Assembly: GCA_003133205.1 (NCBI GenBank)
Contig: PKWK01000135.1
Span: 1 to 29,618 of the forward strand
DNA: 29,618 nt
Source: Granulicella sp.
GTDB lineage: Bacteria > Acidobacteriota > Terriglobia > Terriglobales > Acidobacteriaceae
Direction of reading: 5' to 3'
A program made the translations under genes and the position numbers. Positions 7,193 to 13,853 of this stretch are shown piece by piece (position 1 is the first letter of the stretch; each line of letters opens with the position of its first letter). Under the pieces are notes generated by a model, which did no database searches, was not told the origin of the DNA, and worked only from the letters and a program-made list of their open reading frames with translations.

Positions 7193-7987
7193 CTATCCTT
7201 CATTCGTCGCCATGATCGCTTCTGGCGCATCTTTGATAAACGCGAGCGCGCGGTGGGCGATGGCTCGTCCTTCCGTCGCGTGGATGTCGAACTTAGCGAC
7301 CGAAGCCACGCAGGTTACGCGAGTAAGCTGCAATCCCCATTGGTGGGCGAAGAACCTCCCAAGTTCGCACAGGCCGAGGTAGTTTCCGTAGGCTCGCTCG
7401 AAGAGCGTTTGGGTGGCGTATAAGCCCGTCACGGATAGTCCGTCTTCGCCGATGGGGCTGATCGAGACCTGCTGGAGACAGGGAAAGCCGCGCTGGCGCT
7501 GGTTTGTATGATCACGTGTGGGGTCGATGATGGACAGCTGGTAGGCGCTCCGCCGGTGATTTCCAGTTGCCCGCGTCGCTAGGACATACGCAACCTGATT
7601 GACTGGTACGGGCGTGCCTTTCGGGTGAAATCGTATCATCCGCTCGAAGTAGATCCCGTTATGGTTGAGTGAGCACTTGCGAAGCCGTGGTAATACTCGT
7701 GCGTAGCGGTCAAAGAGCTCCTGGGGCGGGTTGTTGGGATTCCACAGCGAGGAGGGAAAGATCGTGCTCGCGACCGTGCGGATTGACTGCATTCCGTGGG
7801 CACTGAGTTCGGTATCCAACAGCGCGCGTACGCGCTGGTCCTCGCGGACGACATTTGCATCGAATCCCGTTACGGAGACGATCAATGGAACGATCTCGTG
7901 CTTTGGCGCCTCGGCGATCTCGCTGAACGCCAATGCCCAAGCGATCGATACGTTCTCACTCGCAATGACCACTGGTCCTCTAGTCAT
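7193..7987 (-). CDS. Divergent thymidylate-synthase-like protein
   Basis: 264 residues from the ATG at 7987, which has GAGGAGG six bases upstream; it overlaps the metallopeptidase gene end by 8 bp. The C-terminal half follows the thymidylate-synthase core: GFPCLQQVSISPIGEDGLSVTGLY with Cys170 in the nucleophile position, then a helix LFERAYGNYLGLCELGRFFAHQWGL matching the segment around ThyA Asn177, then LTRVTCVASVAKFD. The phosphate-binding RSxD of ThyA is replaced by ATQT (191-194), and the His-x-Tyr after it is missing. So it is either a binding partner, a pseudo-enzyme, or an enzyme on an altered substrate. Similar TS-like proteins occur beside base-hypermodification genes. The N-terminal ~130 residues are not recognisable on their own. 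Confidence 0.65.
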   Translation of the reverse strand: MTRGPVVIASENVSIAWALAFSEIAEAPKHEIVPLIVSVTGFDANVVREDQRVRALLDTELSAHGMQSIRTVASTIFPSSLWNPNNPPQELFDRYARVLPRLRKCSLNHNGIYFERMIRFHPKGTPVPVNQVAYVLATRATGNHRRSAYQLSIIDPTRDHTNQRQRGFPCLQQVSISPIGEDGLSVTGLYATQTLFERAYGNYLGLCELGRFFAHQWGLQLTRVTCVASVAKFDIHATEGRAIAHRALAFIKDAPEAIMATNEG

Positions 7988-8840
7988 ATTCGACCTCCTC
8001 AAGGTGACGGAATATGCTGCGGCCTTCGTAATGCTTCCGTGAAACTCTTACAAATGCAGCCCAACCGCTCGAAGACTCGAAGCGGCCGATCCCGGGTGTG
8101 ACCGCCTGATAGAGGACCCCGTGCTTTAGGACTGAGCGGTTCTCACAGAACGGTCCTTCAGCCAAGGTGTTTGGAGGAAGTATGAGGAAGTCTCCCACCG
8201 CCGCATCCACGGGCTTTCCTGTCCAGTGCTCATCGACAATGATGAGTTCTTCGGAAGTAGATTGGCCGAGAACGGATTCGCGGATCGCCTTCGGGGTGAA
8301 TCGGTCCATACTATCGAACCGATCTTTGGTGATAGCGCGAAGTGCGTAATGAAGGTGACCGGTAAGCGTCGCGTACCCCACGCCGAGCCAGCACGCGACG
8401 CGATAGAACTCGACAGAACTAGCAGTAATGGGGTTCAGCTTTCTTGCAGAAAACGCGTGGTCAACTGCGGATTTCGGCATGAGCAACATCCCGGCGAACA
8501 TATCGGCACGGACTTCGTCGTCTTGCCGGTCCCTGCCGGAATTAGGATCGAACAGTTCGTCAACCCGTGTACCGTCTCCGAATGCGTGGTGTCCAAGTTC
8601 ATGAGCGCACGAGAACCGTTGCCGTCCGGCCGGTCGCTCCGACGCGATCAAGATGGCGGGCGCGTCCTGCCGCAGATACATACCCTCCATGCTCGATATT
8701 TTGGTGAAGCGTACCTCGACGCCGAGCTGTTGCGCTAAGTCAAAAACGTCGATTGCATCCCACGGCTTGGCGTGCATCTCCGCTCGAATCCGGAGAGCGC
8801 GCATCGCCGCCAATTTTGCCAAGGCCTGCCGGTTATTCAT
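7980..8840 (-). CDS. ImmA/IrrE-family zinc metallopeptidase
   Basis: 286 residues. The gluzincin motif HELGHH (His80, Glu81, His84) lies in RFSCAHELGHHAFGDG, and the third ligand is probably in DDEVRADMFAGMLLMP at ~110-125, the standard ImmA/IrrE arrangement. The C-terminal ~100 residues form an extra domain (ELIIVDEHWTGKPVDAAVGDFLILPP) found in longer members. Such enzymes cleave a partner XRE repressor after a stress signal and so derepress the operon. Here the partner is encoded immediately upstream with a 4-bp ATGA overlap. That pairing is a known one for the family; cleavage of this particular repressor is inference. Confidence 0.9.
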   Translation of the reverse strand: MNNRQALAKLAAMRALRIRAEMHAKPWDAIDVFDLAQQLGVEVRFTKISSMEGMYLRQDAPAILIASERPAGRQRFSCAHELGHHAFGDGTRVDELFDPNSGRDRQDDEVRADMFAGMLLMPKSAVDHAFSARKLNPITASSVEFYRVACWLGVGYATLTGHLHYALRAITKDRFDSMDRFTPKAIRESVLGQSTSEELIIVDEHWTGKPVDAAVGDFLILPPNTLAEGPFCENRSVLKHGVLYQAVTPGIGRFESSSGWAAFVRVSRKHYEGRSIFRHLEEVEYD

Positions 8841-9172
8841 TCACCCTCCGGCTTGCTCCGCAACGACGTCAGTAGGTCCATCAACAAATCAACGTCACCC
8901 GGTTTCAGCTTCGACAATTCGCGCGCAGCCAGCTCCAGTCTGTCGGCGGCAGGGTCGCGCGGTTCGCCTGTAAGCCAACCCACGGTAACGGAATAGATAT
9001 TGGCGAACTTCGTCAATTCTTCGGCGGCTACACTCCGGCGTCCTGCTTCGATCTCGGAAACCGACGGACGATGCATCTCGACGAGCTTGGCAACCTGGCC
9101 TTGACTCAATCCGGCCCTTTCCCGAGCAAGGCGAAGTCGCGACGCAATCGCATTTCGCTGTTCGATGGTCAT
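8837..9172 (-). CDS. XRE-family repressor, partner of the ImmA/IrrE peptidase
   Basis: 111 residues; start at 9172 with GGAGG seven bases upstream, overlapping the preceding stop by 4 bp. Residues ~10-70 are a classical HTH: ASRLRLARERAGLSQGQVAKLVEM, recognition segment HRPSVSEIEAGRR, then SVAAEELTKFANIYSVTVGWLTGEP, the SinR/CI-type end. The C-terminal ~40 residues (LAARELSKLKPGDVDLLMDLLTSL) probably mediate dimerisation. It most likely represses its own operon through the half-site array at 9465-9489, and is the likely substrate of the peptidase encoded next. Confidence 0.9.
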   Translation of the reverse strand: MTIEQRNAIASRLRLARERAGLSQGQVAKLVEMHRPSVSEIEAGRRSVAAEELTKFANIYSVTVGWLTGEPRDPAADRLELAARELSKLKPGDVDLLMDLLTSLRSKPEGE

Positions 9173-9453
9173 ACGACCTCCTGCTTTACCGTGGCATTCG
9201 CTGCGAGGCGATCTGCAATTTCGCCGATAGTGAGATCGCCGTTGTCGGCAGGGGTGAAAGGGTTGAAGTCTGATCCAAAAGATAAATTCTCCAGCAGCAG
9301 CGCAGTGACCTCTTCGCCATTCAGACTGTCAAAACCATCGACATCAATGAATGGACGTGAGCATTCGCTGAGCAAATCGACCGTCCTGCCGCTCTGTTCC
9401 TGAATCTGAGCAATTGCGTGGCAGACCATGTGGAGCGCTTCGTCTCGGCTCAT
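9169..9453 (-). CDS. Small acyl-carrier-protein-like protein, first gene of the operon
   Basis: 94 residues, start at 9453 with AAGGAGG nine bases upstream. The layout fits an acyl/peptidyl carrier protein: helix 1 (residues 3-20), a loop, then VDGFDSLNGEEVTALLLENL (38-57), in which DSL with Ser43 occupies the phosphopantetheine-attachment position, followed by a loop and LTIGEIADRLA (74-84) like the fourth ACP helix. If Ser43 is modified, the protein could carry an acyl or aminoacyl group for attachment to a modified base. No phosphopantetheinyl transferase or ligase is encoded nearby, so a host enzyme would be needed. The assignment rests on pattern similarity alone and other small helical folds are possible. 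Confidence 0.5.
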   Translation of the reverse strand: MSRDEALHMVCHAIAQIQEQSGRTVDLLSECSRPFIDVDGFDSLNGEEVTALLLENLSFGSDFNPFTPADNGDLTIGEIADRLAANATVKQEVV

Positions 9454-9464
9454 AAGTAGTCCTC

Positions 9465-9489
9465 CTTACGGGACGTAAGAAAATCTTAC
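9465..9489 (-). promoter_or_regulatory. Candidate operator of the six-gene operon: three alternating half-sites
   Basis: CTTACGGGACGTAAG (9465-9479) and GTAAGAAAATCTTAC (9475-9489) are two perfect palindromes with 6-bp arms and 3-nt centres that share the middle GTAAG. Half-sites therefore alternate CTTAC, GTAAG, CTTAC at 10-bp steps, about one helical turn. On the minus strand they cover a -10-like TAAGAT (9483-9488) and end just before the Shine-Dalgarno of the first gene. This fits cooperative repression by the XRE protein. No convincing -35 element is visible. Confidence 0.6.
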
Positions 9490-9655
9490 CACAAGGACAC
9501 TTTGAATGGTGAACATTCGTGCCATGCAAGAGAACAATCCTTGCGATACCCGCAACAAACACATCGGTATTTGCATGTGGAAATCCCGTTGAAACACCCG
9601 CTGGATTTGCAAGGAGGCGCCGACCGTCTCAAAATCGACTACAGGCGTGTAGACG

Positions 9656-9695
9656 AAAAAAGCAGATGCGCTAGGCGAAATCGCCACATCTGCTT
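9656..9695 (-). terminator. Probable intrinsic terminator of tRNA-Pro, built around a tRNA-derived sequence
   Basis: On the minus strand a 9-bp stem (arms 9687-9695 and 9660-9668), with an inner GGCG/CGCC stem, is followed by six T residues (9661-9656). It lies 20 nt after the tRNA-Pro 3' end. Its 9659-9673 part is identical over 15 bp to tRNA positions 9757-9771. Confidence 0.6.
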
Positions 9696-9714
9696 GATTC
9701 TTAATGAATTGTAT

Positions 9715-9791
9715 TGGTCGGGGCGGTCAGATTCGAACTGACGACCCTCTGCTCCCAAAGCAGATGCGCTACCAGGCTGCGCTACGCCCCG
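9715..9791 (-). tRNA. tRNA-Pro (anticodon TGG)
   Basis: A complete cloverleaf reads on the minus strand: acceptor CGGGGCG paired with CGCCCCG, D-stem GCGC, anticodon stem TCTGC/GCAGA with loop TTTGGGA (anticodon TGG), T-arm with GTTCGAATC, discriminator A and an encoded CCA. It stands at the right border of the accessory region. tRNA-Pro genes are used as integration sites by many islands. Confidence 0.95.
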
Positions 9792-9988
9792 ACTCCCTCA
9801 ATCTTACCTCACGCATCCCTATGCCCCGTCTCCGGTCGCGTGCTTAGGAGACGCCATCACGTTCGCCCTGCGCCGCCGCGGCAAGGCCATGCTGGAGCGG
9901 CCCTGCGGTAGCGTCCAGCGGAGCACGGAAGCCCAGGCTCGTCGGTCAGTATCCATATCCATCGCGGTTGCATGAAAGTAACTTACCA

Positions 9989-10020
9989 TTGACATAATGT
10001 ACGTCATGACATACATTATG
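9989..10020 (+). promoter_or_regulatory. Promoter overlapped by a palindromic operator
   Basis: TTGACA (9989-9994), a 17-nt spacer and TACATT (10012-10017) make a sigma70-type promoter. The perfect inverted repeat CATAATGTA (9993-10001) / TACATTATG (10012-10020) overlaps both boxes. It precedes the membrane protein gene and its HTH partner, so autoregulation by the latter is likely. The 9792-9988 stretch shows no gene. Confidence 0.65.
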
Positions 10021-10065
10021 TTCGCTGTAGATTACTTCACGGATTCTGCAGCGAACGGAGGCAGT

Positions 10066-10542
10066 ATGAAAGACAGCATTCCTCTAGCACCGCTGCAGAA
10101 GTTAGCCTGGTTCAATTTGATTGCGTTTGCAGCCGCCGCGGCCCTATACGTTGTGGCCGTTCCGTTGCTCGCGTGGCATTTTCACCGGACATTGGCCGAC
10201 GCATCCGTGCCAGCGCTGGGCGTGTTCGGACTGTGCGGCATCTGGGGGTTTGGCTCCTACTTCCTCCACGATCGCCGACGGCGCGCCAGAGTGAAGCTGG
10301 ACGAGCGGGAAAACTCCATCTACCAGCGTGCCGCCATGATCGGGATGTTCATGTTTTGGGAGGTATTCGTATTCCTGTGCATGGGCGTTTGGGCGCTCTT
10401 GACCTACGTGCATCACCGGACCACCGTTCCCGTCAGCTTCTTGCCCCTACTGGTCTTTACCGGCCTTATTGTCTACACCGTAACCCAGTCGATTGCGATC
10501 CTCGTGCAGTACAAGCGGAGCGGCAGCGATGACGCCCTCTGA
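10066..10542 (+). CDS. Four-TM integral membrane protein paired with a small XRE regulator
   Basis: 158 residues from the ATG at 10066, preceded by CGGAGG; the longer frame from 9997 would start inside the promoter/operator and is rejected. Four hydrophobic segments are visible: ~15-40 ([20 protein letters not shown]), ~52-70, ~92-118 ([20 protein letters not shown]) and ~126-150. A basic loop [15 protein letters not shown] lies between TM2 and TM3. No enzymatic motif is visible. Its last codons overlap the start of the HTH gene. Small XRE proteins of that type are commonly co-transcribed with membrane proteins of this size (DUF2178-like), but the physiological role is unknown. Confidence 0.7.
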   Translation: MKDSIPLAPLQKLAWFNLIAFAAAAALYVVAVPLLAWHFHRTLADASVPALGVFGLCGIWGFGSYFLHDRRRRARVKLDERENSIYQRAAMIGMFMFWEVFVFLCMGVWALLTYVHHRTTVPVSFLPLLVFTGLIVYTVTQSIAILVQYKRSGSDDAL

Positions 10543-10753
10543 AAGTGCACAGCTAAAGAATAGAATCCGCAAACTGCGCTTCGAGCATGGCGAGATCACG
10601 CAGCAGGAACTAGCGGATCGCGTGGGAGTGTCACGCCAGACGATCATCGCCCTGGAGGCGGGAAAGTATGCTCCATCGTTGCTACTCGCATTTCGACTGG
10701 CCGCAGCCTTCGGTGTGAAGACGGAGGACGTATTCCAATGGGAAGACGTATAG
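10529..10753 (+). CDS. Small XRE-family transcriptional regulator
   Basis: 74 residues from the ATG at 10529, which lies inside the end of the preceding gene (14-bp overlap, coupled translation); the longer frame from 10493 has no support. It consists almost only of an [25 protein letters not shown], recognition helix [16 protein letters not shown], then [22 protein letters not shown]. This is the compact YozG/YgzD-like XRE type usually found next to small membrane proteins. It probably binds the palindrome at 9993-10020 and controls its own operon. Confidence 0.9.
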   Translation: MTPSESAQLKNRIRKLRFEHGEITQQELADRVGVSRQTIIALEAGKYAPSLLLAFRLAAAFGVKTEDVFQWEDV

Positions 10754-10760
10754 CGGTTAG

Positions 10761-11285
10761 TTAAGGTGTTGAAAGTGCCGCTAGGGCGTGCAGCATTTGC
10801 ACCGTCAGCCAGCCGAACAGCAGCATCGGTAGCACCAGCAGCGCCACGAAGATCGAGCAGAGCACGGCGAAGAAGATCCAACTCCTGCGCTTGACTCCCT
10901 GCGGATCGGCAAGGCTGCTGGTCAGCAGCGCGTAGTTCCGCCGGTTCGCCTTCCAGCCGATGTCGAACAGGTTGCCGAGTACGGGGACGGTGCCGAGCAG
11001 CACCTCGATGCCCCAGTTGGCGAGCATCCGCGCCAGGGTGACATACGAAACTCCGCGCATCCACGCCGCGACGATGATGATGCAGGAGGCGATGCCGCCG
11101 ATGGCGTCGCCCACGCCGGGAATGAAGCCGACAATGCCGTCGAGTCCGAAGCGGATGCTGGTGCCGGGAATGCGGAACCAGTCGTCCAGCAGGTGCGACA
11201 GCAGATCGAGGTTCTCGTCGTCGAATGCTTTGCCGCCGCGGCGCGTGCGTGGCGACAGGATCTCCGGCTTGCGGGTCACCTGCAT
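10761..11285 (-). CDS. DUF4112 membrane protein
   Basis: 174 residues; the start at 11285 is chosen because TCTCCT on the plus strand (AGGAGA on the coding strand) lies six bases upstream. A longer open frame reaching 12284 is an artefact of high GC. The N-terminal half has the DUF4112 signature: LSHLLDDWFRIPGTSIRFGLDGIVGFIPGVGDAIGGI, rich in glycine and proline between short hydrophobic helices. Later come GIEVLLGTVPVLGNLFDIGWKANRRNYALL and a C-terminal pair of hydrophobic segments (WIFFAVLCSIFVALLVLPMLL). The family is membrane-bound and its function unknown. It converges with the HTH gene with only 7 nt between their stop codons. Confidence 0.85.
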   Translation of the reverse strand: MQVTRKPEILSPRTRRGGKAFDDENLDLLSHLLDDWFRIPGTSIRFGLDGIVGFIPGVGDAIGGIASCIIIVAAWMRGVSYVTLARMLANWGIEVLLGTVPVLGNLFDIGWKANRRNYALLTSSLADPQGVKRRSWIFFAVLCSIFVALLVLPMLLFGWLTVQMLHALAALSTP

Positions 11286-11375
11286 CGCAGTCTCCTTGTG
11301 GCCCGCCGCACGCCGTTCGTCAGAGTTGGCCCGCTGCATCCGGCGGGCAGCCGTCGAGCCAGCGCCGCCCAATGC

Positions 11376-11381
11376 TATAAT
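11376..11381 (+). promoter_or_regulatory. -10 element of the tRNA-His promoter
   Basis: A perfect TATAAT lies 11 nt before the mature 5' end of tRNA-His. A recognisable -35 box at the matching distance is not evident. Confidence 0.6.
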
Positions 11382-11392
11382 TCCTAGTATAC

Positions 11393-11468
11393 GGCGGCTA
11401 TAGTTCAGTGGCAGAACGCCGCTCTGTGGCAGCGGATGTCCTGGGTTCGAAACCCAGTAGCCGCCCCA
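11393..11468 (+). tRNA. tRNA-His (anticodon GTG)
   Basis: The cloverleaf is complete: G-1 (11393) pairs with C73, the acceptor is GCGGCTA/TAGCCGC, the anticodon loop CTGTGGC carries GTG, the T-arm is CTGGG/CCCAG with TTCGAAA, and CCA is encoded. The extra 5' G opposite C73 is the histidyl-tRNA identity element, which fixes the assignment. Confidence 0.95.
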
Positions 11469-11612
11469 ATCCTTTCTCGATCGCAAGCTCGATGCCGTAC
11501 GAGCTCTGATTCTGAGTCCACCTTGCCCCGCTCTCCCAAGACCGCGCAGCCGCCGCTCGCAGCCGTCGCCTCTGAGTCGGATGCGGCGAACGCCAATCCA
11601 GTCATCGCGCCC

Positions 11613-12359
11613 ATGCCCCAACGCATCCATGCTGGAACCTCCGGCTGGGCTTATCCGTTGTGGAAGCCTGTTTTCTATCCCGCGAAACTGCCGGCGAAGC
11701 GTTTCCTGGAGCATTGCTCCTCGCAACTGAACTCGGTCGAGGTCAACTACACCTTTCGCGCGTTCCCGTCCGCAGCGGCGCTGTCCGGATGGCTTGCCGC
11801 CACTCCTGCGAGCTTCCGATTCAGCTTCAAGGCGCCGCAGCGCATCACTCACTTCAGCCGGTTGCGCGAATGCCATGAGGCTGTCGGCAGGTTCGTCGAC
11901 GTGCTCGAACCGATGCGCGCTGCTGGAAAGCTCGGGCCACTTTTGTTCCAACTCCCGCCAAACTTCAAGGCCGATCCGGTTCTGCTCGCGGACTTCCTCT
12001 CCGCGCCTGCACTGGGCGGCCCCGTAGCGCCGATGGTCGCATTCGAATTTCGCCACGAGTCCTGGTTCACCGAAGAGACCTACGCAGTCCTGCGCCTGCA
12101 CAACGCTGCTGTGTGTATCGCCGAAAGCGACGATCTGCGCACTCCCGAGGTCCAATGCGCTCGCACCCACGCCTGCTACCGTCTGCGTCGGACGAGCGGA
12201 TACAGCGAACCGGAGATAGCCGCATTCGCAGAGAAATTCACTAGACTCGCTGCTGACCGGGACGTCTTCGTCTACTTCAAGCACGAAGATGAGCCCACCG
12301 GCGCGCTCAACGCAGTGGCTTTTCTAAAGGCCTGCGCGGACAGGGCAGGGAAGCGATGA
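11613..12359 (+). CDS. DUF72 (YecE-like) protein
   Basis: 248 residues from the ATG at 11613; the frame is open further upstream into tRNA-His, which cannot be coding. The N-terminus IHAGTSGWAYPLWKPVFYP, then EHCSSQLNSVEVNYTFRAFPS, FRFSFKAPQRITH, LGPLLFQLPPNF, PMVAFEFRHESWF and the C-terminal DVFVYFKHEDEPTGALNA follow the DUF72 TIM-barrel family closely, including the FKHEDEP type end. The biochemical activity of the family is not established. Its stop overlaps the next gene's ATG by 4 bp, so both are made from one transcript. No strong Shine-Dalgarno precedes the chosen ATG. Confidence 0.85.
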   Translation: MPQRIHAGTSGWAYPLWKPVFYPAKLPAKRFLEHCSSQLNSVEVNYTFRAFPSAAALSGWLAATPASFRFSFKAPQRITHFSRLRECHEAVGRFVDVLEPMRAAGKLGPLLFQLPPNFKADPVLLADFLSAPALGGPVAPMVAFEFRHESWFTEETYAVLRLHNAAVCIAESDDLRTPEVQCARTHACYRLRRTSGYSEPEIAAFAEKFTRLAADRDVFVYFKHEDEPTGALNAVAFLKACADRAGKR

Positions 12360-13447
12360 GCGACGTGAAGGCGATCGACCTGCCGAGCAGCGCAGGCGAT
12401 TCAGTTACCGCGATTGGAGCGGCTCCGTTTGAAGCGCGGGCCTTCGTGCCACGACGCCTCTTGCGCAACGGTCACATGCAGACCATCTTCGGCAACTTCC
12501 TGCCGCGTGCAGACAATCTGCCTGCGCCGGTGCCTGTGCTTGTCGAAGTCTCTCCCGCGAGCGACACTCAGATCGCGACGCAAGTCCTGTGCCAGTGCCA
12601 CTGGCAGCCGGCGGAGGTGCGCGCCCAGCGGCCAACGGCGATCGTGGTGCATGGCCTGGAAGGCTCGGCGGACTCGCAATACATGGTTGGCAACGCGAAC
12701 AAGCTCTGGCGTGCGGGCGCCAACATCATTCGCATGAACATGCGCAACTGTGGCGGCCGCAACTATGAGATGGCGCGACTTTCGCCTACGCTCTATCACT
12801 CCGGCCTCTCCGGCGATGTGGGCGCCGTCATGCGCTACTTTCTCGAGCGTGAACGTCTCGAAAGCATCGCGCTGATCGGCTATTCGATGGGCGGGAACCT
12901 CGTGCTCAAACTCGCGGGTGACCTCGGCGAGAACGCTCCGCCCGAACTTCATTCAGTCGTCGGCGTTTCGCCTGCCATGGATCTGGACGCGTCGGCTACT
13001 GCGTTGCATCGGCCCGAGAACCGTCTTTACGAGCGGCGCTTTTTGCGCAACCTGCTCAAGCGGTTCCGGCACAAAGTACGACTTTTTCCGCGGGCGTTCG
13101 ATCCGAACCGTGCAGTCGGCATCCGCTCTCTACGCGAGTTCGACGACCGCATCACGGCGCTCTACTCGGGCTTCCTTTCCGCGGAAGATTATTACTTCCG
13201 GGTTGCAGCCGCGCGGGTAGTGAGCCGCATCGCCGTGCCCACGCTGATCGTGCATTCGCATGACGACCCGTTCGTTCACCTGACGCCGGAGACGGTCGCG
13301 GCGATCAACGCGAATCCTCACATTACCTTTCTGCAAACCGAGCACGGCGGCCACTGCGCCTTCCTCGCCAAGCCCGACCTGGCCAGCGGCGACGATGGCT
13401 ACTGGGCCGAGACCACGCTCCTCCGGTTCGTCCTCGCGCATGCCTGA
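12356..13447 (+). CDS. YheT-type alpha/beta hydrolase
   Basis: 363 residues, starting in the overlap with the DUF72 gene. It matches the COG0429 (YheT/Eht) family: the N-terminal FVPRRLLRNGHMQTIFGNFLPR is the family hallmark, TAIVVHGLEGSADSQYM supplies the oxyanion-hole region, and RMNMRNCGGRN follows. The nucleophile elbow GYSMGG lies at ~174-179, the acid in HSHDDPFV at ~300 and the His in EHGGHCAF at ~329. All three catalytic residues are therefore in place. The family acts as esterases or acyl hydrolases in the cytoplasm; the natural substrate is not known. Coupling to DUF72 suggests a shared role that I cannot name. Confidence 0.9.
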   Translation: MSDVKAIDLPSSAGDSVTAIGAAPFEARAFVPRRLLRNGHMQTIFGNFLPRADNLPAPVPVLVEVSPASDTQIATQVLCQCHWQPAEVRAQRPTAIVVHGLEGSADSQYMVGNANKLWRAGANIIRMNMRNCGGRNYEMARLSPTLYHSGLSGDVGAVMRYFLERERLESIALIGYSMGGNLVLKLAGDLGENAPPELHSVVGVSPAMDLDASATALHRPENRLYERRFLRNLLKRFRHKVRLFPRAFDPNRAVGIRSLREFDDRITALYSGFLSAEDYYFRVAAARVVSRIAVPTLIVHSHDDPFVHLTPETVAAINANPHITFLQTEHGGHCAFLAKPDLASGDDGYWAETTLLRFVLAHA

Positions 13448-13498
13448 AGCACACACGCGCCGCACTGCCAAGAGTGCGTCACTGCATGGTTATTTTTA

Positions 13499-13527
13499 TT
13501 GACCTGCGAATCAGGCGAGCCTAGCAT
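13499..13527 (+). promoter_or_regulatory. Candidate sigma70 promoter
   Basis: TTGACC (13499-13504), a 17-nt spacer and TAGCAT (13522-13527), 74 nt before the ATG of the small membrane protein. An AT-rich stretch (13487-13500) lies just upstream and may act as an UP element. Confidence 0.5.
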
Positions 13528-13601
13528 GGGTGCGAATTCAAACCAAATCAATGGGATGGGCACGCCATTCCGTGCGTCCCCCACAAGGAAGAGACTCGAC
13601 G

Positions 13602-13820
13602 ATGGACACAGTAGAAATTATTAGAATTGTTGCCGGGCTGGTTTTCATATTGGTGATTCTGCCTGTGATAATCCTGCCCTATTGGAAGATCTTCCAGAAG
13701 GCAGGCTTCACACCTGCGCTCAGCATTCTGATGTTGGTCCCTCTCGTTAACCTGATCCTGCTCTACTACGTCGCCTTCTCCGACTGGAAGCCGGCCTCGG
13801 GCAACATTACCCCCATCTAA
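13602..13820 (+). CDS. Small two-segment membrane protein
   Basis: 72 residues from the ATG at 13602, with AAGGAAGAG upstream; the frame extends to 13530 without a better start. A first hydrophobic helix (IIRIVAGLVFILVILPVIIL) is followed by a short loop PYWKIFQKAGFTP and a second (LSILMLVPLVNLILLYYVAF), ending SDWKPA. The 'K.GF.P.LS.L..VPL.NL.LLY..AFSDWP' pattern is common in small bacterial inner-membrane proteins of unknown role, often encoded beside other membrane-associated genes. A promoter is visible at 13499-13527. Confidence 0.75.
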   Translation: MDTVEIIRIVAGLVFILVILPVIILPYWKIFQKAGFTPALSILMLVPLVNLILLYYVAFSDWKPASGNITPI

Positions 13821-13853
13821 GGGGAGACTTCGCCTGGCAGCTATGATGGGGTA

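Noticed and set aside
9997..10065. Upstream Met codons of the four-TM protein
   Set aside because: They lie inside the palindromic promoter; the ATG at 10066 has a proper Shine-Dalgarno.
11286..12284. Long N-terminal extension of the DUF4112 frame
   Set aside because: It crosses tRNA-His and lies antisense to the DUF72 gene; a good ribosome binding site marks the start at 11285.
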